The position numbers were made by a program, and so were the translations under genes. A stretch of 64,000 nt of DNA from Phaeosaccion multiseriatum. Taxonomy: Eukaryota > Ochrophyta, other classes. This document shows positions 58,001 to 64,000 of the stretch, one piece after another. The DNA is taken from positions 4,030,001 through 4,094,000 of the forward strand of contig OZ218952.1 in the NCBI GenBank assembly GCA_965112735.1. The letters run 5' to 3'. The notes under the pieces are model-generated. The model saw only the letters and a program-made list of their open reading frames with translations. It had not been told where the DNA came from and made no database searches. How positions within the stretch are numbered: the first letter of the stretch is position 1; every line of letters begins with the position of its first letter.

Positions 58001-61000
58001 GTCTCCTGATGGCTGTGGCCAGCTCTTCAGTGCACGGCACAAGAAGATCAAGAGCGGGTCTGAGAATGCCTTTGTTCCGTACATGCTGCCGGTGAGTGAG
58101 TGAGTGAGTGAATTGAGTTGGTGAATTGAGTGGGTGAATTGTGTGAGTGAGTGAGTGAGTGAGTGAGTGAGAGAATGAGTGAGTGGGTGAATTGAGTGAG
58201 TGATTGAGTGAGTTGTGTAAAGGCGCTATACCCTCAGTGCACTGGTGAACACGCCCTGTACCGTGCACGTCTGAGCACCTCCCTTCCCCCTCCCCCGTTC
58301 CGGAACGTGCCCTTGTCGCCTTCTGCCCCTACGCCTGCTGTCCCTGCTCCCCCTTCGCCGCAGTCGGTGGATCTCCCCGAGGGGCTGGAGGCGCGACGCG
58401 TGTTTTGGCTCACGGATTGGGTGGGGGTGGAGGACCTGGGGCCAGCGATGCTCGTCCTGTGCGCCAGACAAGACGCGCCGTCATGCAGCGGCTCCTCTGA
58501 GGTGGACATTGCTTCGGCGGGGATGACTGCAGACGAAGGCGGGGGCAGCAGCGGCAGCAGCGGCGGCAGCAGCGGTGGTCATGGGTTAGACGACCACTCC
58601 AGGTGGCGGCGGGGCCAGCAGCAGCAACAGCAGCGCAAGCAGGTGCTGCTGCTGTATGAGCTGAGGGAGCGACAGGTCGGGACGGGTGCGACAGAGCGGC
58701 GGTTGGAGGAGGCACGGTATCTGGAGGGAGTTGCGTCTGATGGAGCCTCCAACGATTGGAGCAGTAGAGCCACCAGCTCGGGCTCATTGGGCAGCTCCGT
58801 CCAGGGTATGGGTAACAGCACTAGCACTGGTAATAGTAGCAGTGGCAGCAACGGCAATGTCAACAACTACGAACACGTCATCGCACCGATAATCGCAGAG
58901 GAAGGATTCCCGGACGCGGAAGCTGTGGTGGTGCGGCAGGCGAGTGGAGGGAAGACTAGAGGTCGGGCAGGGGCAGCAGGGCGTGGTGGTGGCGCTAGTG
59001 GCGGTGGTGGTGGAGGAGGAGAAGGAGGAGGAGCCGCTCGGTCTTCTACAGGAGTGGTCTCTCCTCCCTCACGTAGGGATGGGTTGCGTGAGAAGGGCCC
59101 ATGGGAGACCAATCGTGTCATCAGGCTGCGTGTCGAGCATGGCTTAGGCCTCGGCCTGACTCTGGAGTTTGAGCACGGTAAGGTGGTGGTGGCCGGCTTT
59201 AAGCGCCACCCCACCGCGGGAGGGATGTTACCTGCGGAGGCTTGTGGCCAGCTCCACAAGGGTGACGTCATCACCTCGCTGAATGACGTGAGTCTGCAGG
59301 ACCTCTCTGGCGATGACGCCAAGGATGTCATCCGAACGGCGAGGTTCGGTCGTGGATTGGGAATGGACATGGACCACGTCACCATCACTGTCCGGAGCAC
59401 CGTGAACATGGGGGCAGAAAAAGACGACGACGACGGAGGAGGAGGAGGAGGAGGAGGAGGAGGGGAGTACCGCTGCACCAGCGGCGGCGGCGACGGCATG
59501 ATGCGTGGGAATGGGCCCTGGTTTCGATCCACGAGTCCGGGCAAGGGTCGCACCAGTCGAGCAACGAGTGGAAGTGGCAGGGACGGTGGAGAGGGTGGTG
59601 CGCCACCCTTGCCGCGGAGCGGTTGGTTCACCAACGCTCGAGCCCGGGTCAGCACGAGAAGGTTTCGACGGAGGAAAGGAAAGCGGACGGGGGAGGGAGG
59701 GGGAGGAGGAGCGGAGGGGAGTGGAAGGGGTGTTGCTGGTGTGGGGGACGCTGGAGGGGGTGCTACAGAGGGAGGCCGAGGGCAAGGGGGAATGTACGTG
59801 GAGGATCAGTCCGTGGCGGCGAATGATTCCAACTGCACAGAGGTGTATTGGCATCTGTGCAACGTGGAGACTTCTTCCAGAGGAGGAGGAGTAGTAGAAG
59901 GAGGAGGAGGAGGAGGAGGAGGAGGAGGAGGAGGAGGAGGAGGGGTGGGAGGAGGGGGGCCAAGCATAGTGGTCGAAGGAAGCGAAGAAGGTGGCCGAGA
60001 TGATACGCCAACTCTTCCAGATGGCACAGGTGCCCTCCTGCCTCCTCCTCCTCAGCCGCCGATTACGAGAAGAGGGGGCAGGACGACGATGGCGGCCGCT
60101 CTGTCCTCTGACCTCCTCGTGGGCAGCGAAAGCATCTTCTTGCCTCGCCTGCCACCGACCGGAGGAGCCGTGCCAAAGGTTGAACCTACTGACGAACCTG
60201 AGCTGTGGGAGGAGGATGGAGAGTACCACCCTTTGGATGACAGGGTAGGGCGTCAGGGCATCCTCCTGGGCTGTGCAGCCGTCGTCGGAGTAGGAGGAGG
60301 AGGAGAAAGAGGAGATGGCGTTTCGGAAAAGAAGACGTCTGAGTGTTTTGCAATGGTGGCCATGAGTGTGTGCAAGACGGTGCCACGTAGGAAGACGGAG
60401 GCGGAGGCATTGGTAGGGACAGGTGCAGGGTCAGGGGCAGGGACAGGCGAATACACTAGGCAAGATGAGGAGGGGGAGGGGGAGGAGGATGAGAAGGAGG
60501 CGGCGGAGGCGGCAGAGGAGGAGCAGGAAGGGCGGGTGAAGGTGAAGGAGCTGTGTCGAGTGGAGATTGAGTCGGAGGCGCGGCCTGTGCTCCTCAACGA
60601 GCAGCAGCAGGGAGGAGCGCAGCAGAGTCGACGGACCGGAGCGATGATCGCTCTCTGTGCGGACGGGTGGGTGCGACGCTGGGTGCTGCTGGCTCCACGG
60701 ACGACGGGGAAGGGTGGGACACATGACGGTGAGTGAGGGGGGAGAAAAAGAGGGGTTACGTGCTCGAAGGCTTGGCAAGTGCACTCTCTCTCTCTCTCTC
60801 ATACGTACACACGCACACGAACGGAGAGAAAGAGAAGAAGTTGCGGAGTCTGGTTCCAGAGCTTTGCTTGGTCCGCTCCACGTTGGCGCATCACAGCACC
60901 ACATCGGATCTGTTTCCCCTTCTCACCCCTCACTCACTCTCACTCCACTCCGACCCAGAGGGGCCCTCGCCATCCACTCCACCCTCTCACACTCTGCTCT

Positions 61001-61024
61001 GTGACGACGTATGCTCTGCTCTCT

Positions 61025-61076
<52 letters not shown>

Positions 61077-63806
61077 ATGTATCTTACAATCTGCAGGTGC
61101 TGCCGCTGGAGAAGGCTGGCAAATCAAAACCGAGGTCCTGTGTAGGCCCTTTGTGCATTCCCTTGGTGGTGGTGCGGTGAGCATGCTCTCAGCGGCGGAG
61201 GGCTGCCCCGCCCCTGCTTTCCTCGCTGCTGTGGACGACGCGGGGGTGATTGAGGTGTGGCGCCGCTCCAAGTCCTACCCTCAGGGAGAGTATCAGAAGG
61301 AAGGGCGACTCATCGCACCCGAGGCTGAGAAGCAGCAGCACCAAGACGACGAGAGCTTCCGCAGCGGGGTGGACGAGAAGAAGCAGCATATCAACAACAG
61401 CGGCAGCAGCAGCGGCAGTAACAGCAGCACGACCAAGGCGTTCTTCTCCACGAGCGCCGTGGCCTGCATCTGTTGGGTGTACCCGGAGCCTTCTGTCGGA
61501 CACGCAGACAAGTCCTCCTCGGGGGTGCGCACCCACTGCCTCTGCGTGGCGAGGGGCGGTAGTGTCATTGTCTACGAGCGGCACCTACTGCACCAGCCAA
61601 GGGAGGCGACGGGGGGGAGCAACAGCGACGACCGGGGCAGCAAATCGAGCATCAGTAGTAGTAGCAGCGGCAGTGGTAGTGACAGCAGCAGCAGCAACGT
61701 CGGTGAGGAGTGGGGGTGGATGCCGTTGCTTCGAGTGGCGGACCCGACCCTGCTCCTGCCTATTCCGGGGACAGGGCTGTCTGCCTTCTGCCAGGGGTTG
61801 GTGGCCAAGTACAGCCGTGCCCGACGGGTGCGTGTGTGTGTGTGTGTGTGTGTGATTGCGTTTGTACTTGCCCTGCTGTTGTCCTGTCAAGTCATCCTGT
61901 TTCTTACCTATCCTGTAGCAAGTATCCCCCTTCCCTCTCTCTTTGTCCTGCCCTACCAAATCTCCCTCAAGGAGCTGCTACTGCTCTTGATCGGCCTCTC
62001 CACCAGTTCCCCCTTCCCTTCCCTGTCTTTAACCTATGCTCTGTTTCGACCTGCGAAATTGAATCATCTGGGCCCGCCGGACCGACCACAGACGCAGCGG
62101 CGATCCAAAGAGAGCGATGCTTTGGACGAGTGGGACCCCTTGAATGTTGCGGCGCTGTGGTGTGCGGTAGGGAGTAGAGGCAGTGGCATGGGAGGCAGCG
62201 ACGGGTGGGGGGCAGGCCGCCAGAGGGCGCTGACGTTGCTGAGGTGGGCTGCGAGAGGGTCGGCAGCAGCAGCAGGAGTTGGTGATACAGCAGCAGGAAC
62301 AGGAGGAGGAGAGGAAGGGACTTCACTATCTTCTACATTAATGGCCGCAGCCGTATGCCCCGTGCTGCAGCAAGTGGGGGATGCGGCTCACGCTCCAGAG
62401 ACTGGAGGAAAAGGGGAGGAGGAGGAGGAGGAAGAACAGGAAGCTCTCTTTGCTCTGTCAGACGCCTTACTTTACGAGTACTTTGACGAGAAACGGTTAC
62501 AAGCCGTGGCTAGGATGCGGAGCAAGGCAGCAAGCTCTCGTCGGAGCGGCGGCGGTAGCAGCAGCATTGACACCACACCAAGCCTAAGCACAAGAGAGGA
62601 CAAGGAGGGGCAAGTGGGGGAGGAAGAGAGAGACGCCGAGAGGGCCATGACGTCCGCCGTGGAGCGAGAGAAGAGGCGTGTGGCGAGGTTTCAGCGGCTG
62701 AGCCCGGCCCGGAGGCTGGCACTTTGGGCGCTGTGTAGCTCGTCCCTGCACGGGGAAGTGTCGTCCGAGGAGGGGCTCCAAGCCGTGAGAGACGTGCGGC
62801 AGCGGGAGGAGGATTTTATTTACGCCCTGCACAGCCTGGAAGTGCAGGAGCACAGCAGACATGGAGGTGGTAGCGGCAAGTACAGCGGGGAGTCGGACTC
62901 GTCGTCGTCGTCGTCAGCAGTGGGGATCAGCAGCAGCTATCACTCTTCCACGCGGGCGCAGCAGGAGCGGCACTGGGATAGAGTGAGTGGGGGCAGCGCT
63001 CACTCGGCAGCGCTCCTCTCCTTTTCTCAGCACTCCTCGAGTAGGCCCGGCCAAACAGGGGGGGGCAGGAGCGGGGGCGGTGGGGCCAAGCGTGAAGCGC
63101 CGTCTTTGGGGAAGGCGTTTGATGGCGTACCGTCGGGAGGGGCTTTCTTGCTGAGCAAGGGGCTGTACGATCGGCTACAAGCGGTGGCAGGAGGCAAACT
63201 AGGCGGGGCAGGCGGCGAGGCAGCAGCAGCCGCGACAGCAGGGGCCTTGATGAGCGCCTCTCCACAGCAGCATCACCATAAGAGTAGTGGTGGCCCTTCG
63301 TCCTCCTCCTCCTCGTCCTCCTCCTCCTCCTCCTCCCCGATTGGAGGAATGAGGGTAGCGTCCTCCACAACTCTGGCGCTGCTTTTGGCGGGGAAAAGGG
63401 TACAAGCACAAGTCATTAAGGAGGCCTTTGGAGTCAGCGTCGCCCCCTCGGGAACGCCGTCCTGGGCGATGGGAGGCGGAGGCGGCGGCGGGGGTGGCGG
63501 GGGAGGAGCGGGAAGAGCGGGGGTGGTCGACTGGGACGCTGTGAGAGCCTCCAACCTCCCTCTTTGGTGTGAGGACCTGGACCTGCTTCGAGAAGTGGCG
63601 CAGACGGTGGCGTCTTGCACCTACCGCCGCGATCACGAAGTGATGGAGGTGGCGCTTTTCTATATCGCACAGGGCAAGGAGACGCAGCTGAGGCAAGTGG
63701 CGAAGCTGGACGATCATCGCCCGTCGCACTCCAGGAGGAAGGGGGCGTCGGCAGGGAGTCGCCTCATGAAGCTTATGGAGCACGACTTTACTCGTCCGGA
63801 GGGCCG
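55069..63806 (+). CDS. Rav1/DmX-like V-ATPase assembly (RAVE) protein with inserted PDZ-like domain (3' end outside window)
   Basis: Six exons in view with agreeing phases: 55069-56634, 56887-57057, 57267-58091, 58223-60728, 61097-61827, 62092-63806; about 2,504 aa, ending at GTAAGT (63807), so the gene continues. ATG 55069 has a good context (AAAATGGCC). The N-terminal half looks like degenerate WD40 repeats (GGSISVWSVD, SGKAKLWIERP, SGLLKLWRVVD, AGVIEVWRRS). Residues about 1150-1247 form a PDZ-like domain (GLGLTLEF, GQLHKGDVITSLNDVSLQDL, VTITVRS). The end has the Rav1 C-domain pattern: NLPLWCEDLDLLREVAQTVA, ALFYIAQGKETQLRQV and LMKLMEHDFTRPEGR. RAVE/rabconnectin reassembles V-ATPase on endomembranes. 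The intron at 61828-62091 keeps the frame open. Gly, Ser and Glu runs are frequent. Confidence -1.
58088..58210 (+). repeat. (GTGA)n intronic repeat
   Basis: Imperfect GTGA/GTGG/GAATT units filling most of the intron between exons 3 and 4 of the Rav1-like gene, starting at the splice donor itself. Confidence -1.
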
Positions 63807-63833
63807 GTAAGTGAGGTTGTTGTTGTTGTTGTT

Positions 63834-63868
<35 letters not shown>

Positions 63869-64000
63869 CGTGCTGCTTTTAGACCTTTCAGACCTTCGAA
63901 ATTGCGCATGTATGTCTCTCCCTCCTTTTGTCTCCCGTCGCCCTTACCGCCTCTCTCACCTCCCCTATCCCGTGCCGCTCGTGCCTGTCTCTCCCGCCCT
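63807..64000 (+). other. Intron of the Rav1-like gene, running off the window
   Basis: Starts with GTAAGT and a (TTG)n run (63815-63868), followed by pyrimidine-rich sequence. No next exon is recognisable before the edge. Confidence -1.

Noticed and set aside
61018-61073. Leu/Ser repeat coding continuation through (CT)n in the Rav1-like gene
   Set aside because: It lies between a good donor (60729) and acceptor (61096) and is intronic.

Overview
The window is nuclear DNA from a GC-rich eukaryote with many short GT-AG introns. Three things point to a photosynthetic stramenopile (heterokont), possibly a eustigmatophyte-like alga: one product (48.0-50.8 kb) starts with a signal peptide followed by a GF/HAF motif, as in complex-plastid presequences; a PPR-SMR organellar RNA-binding protein is present; and a glutathione peroxidase appears to use TGA for selenocysteine. 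The organism call is inference. No rRNA, convincing tRNA, CRISPR or prokaryotic operon was found. Microsatellites are extremely dense, both in introns and as homopolymer amino-acid tracts in exons.

Layout. 1-15.1 kb (minus): the first ~4,500 codons of a giant protein with an F5/8C-like module and three SPRY-like modules; its 3' end lies outside the window. 15.4-17.6 kb: nested non-autonomous transposon-like elements holding a perfect 1.57-kb (AGGG)n array. 17.8-18.5 kb and 22.8-23.1 kb: two decayed PPR-SMR copies. 18.8-19.5 kb: an unknown acidic protein. 20.1-22.7 kb: a divergent pair, Sec-type glutathione peroxidase (minus) and a PTPS-family enzyme (plus). 23.7-27.1 kb: a secretory-pathway 2OG-Fe(II) dioxygenase. 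27.6-34.9 kb: a TBC-rhodanese protein resembling TBC1D23. 35.3-38.0 kb (minus): two Gly/Ala-rich, probably secreted, proteins. 38.2-42.5 kb: a signal-peptide-bearing ankyrin protein. 43.1-44.9 kb: a coiled-coil protein and a doubtful divergent ORF. 45.7-47.7 kb (minus): a TKL-like kinase with a TTAA-flanked MITE just past its stop. 48.0-50.8 kb: a plastid-targeted DUF1995-like protein. 51.7-54.4 kb: a PPR-SMR gene split by a 379-bp inverted-repeat element. 55.1 kb to the right edge: a Rav1/DmX-like V-ATPase assembly factor with an inserted PDZ-like domain.

The genes do not form one pathway. Several concern membrane traffic or secretion (TBC-rhodanese, Rav1, dioxygenase, secreted proteins) and organelles (PPR-SMR, DUF1995). 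Many neighbours are divergent with 200-350 bp between start codons, suggesting shared promoters. Exon boundaries were set by eye from GT-AG signals and checked by reading-frame phase; they have not been tested against transcripts.
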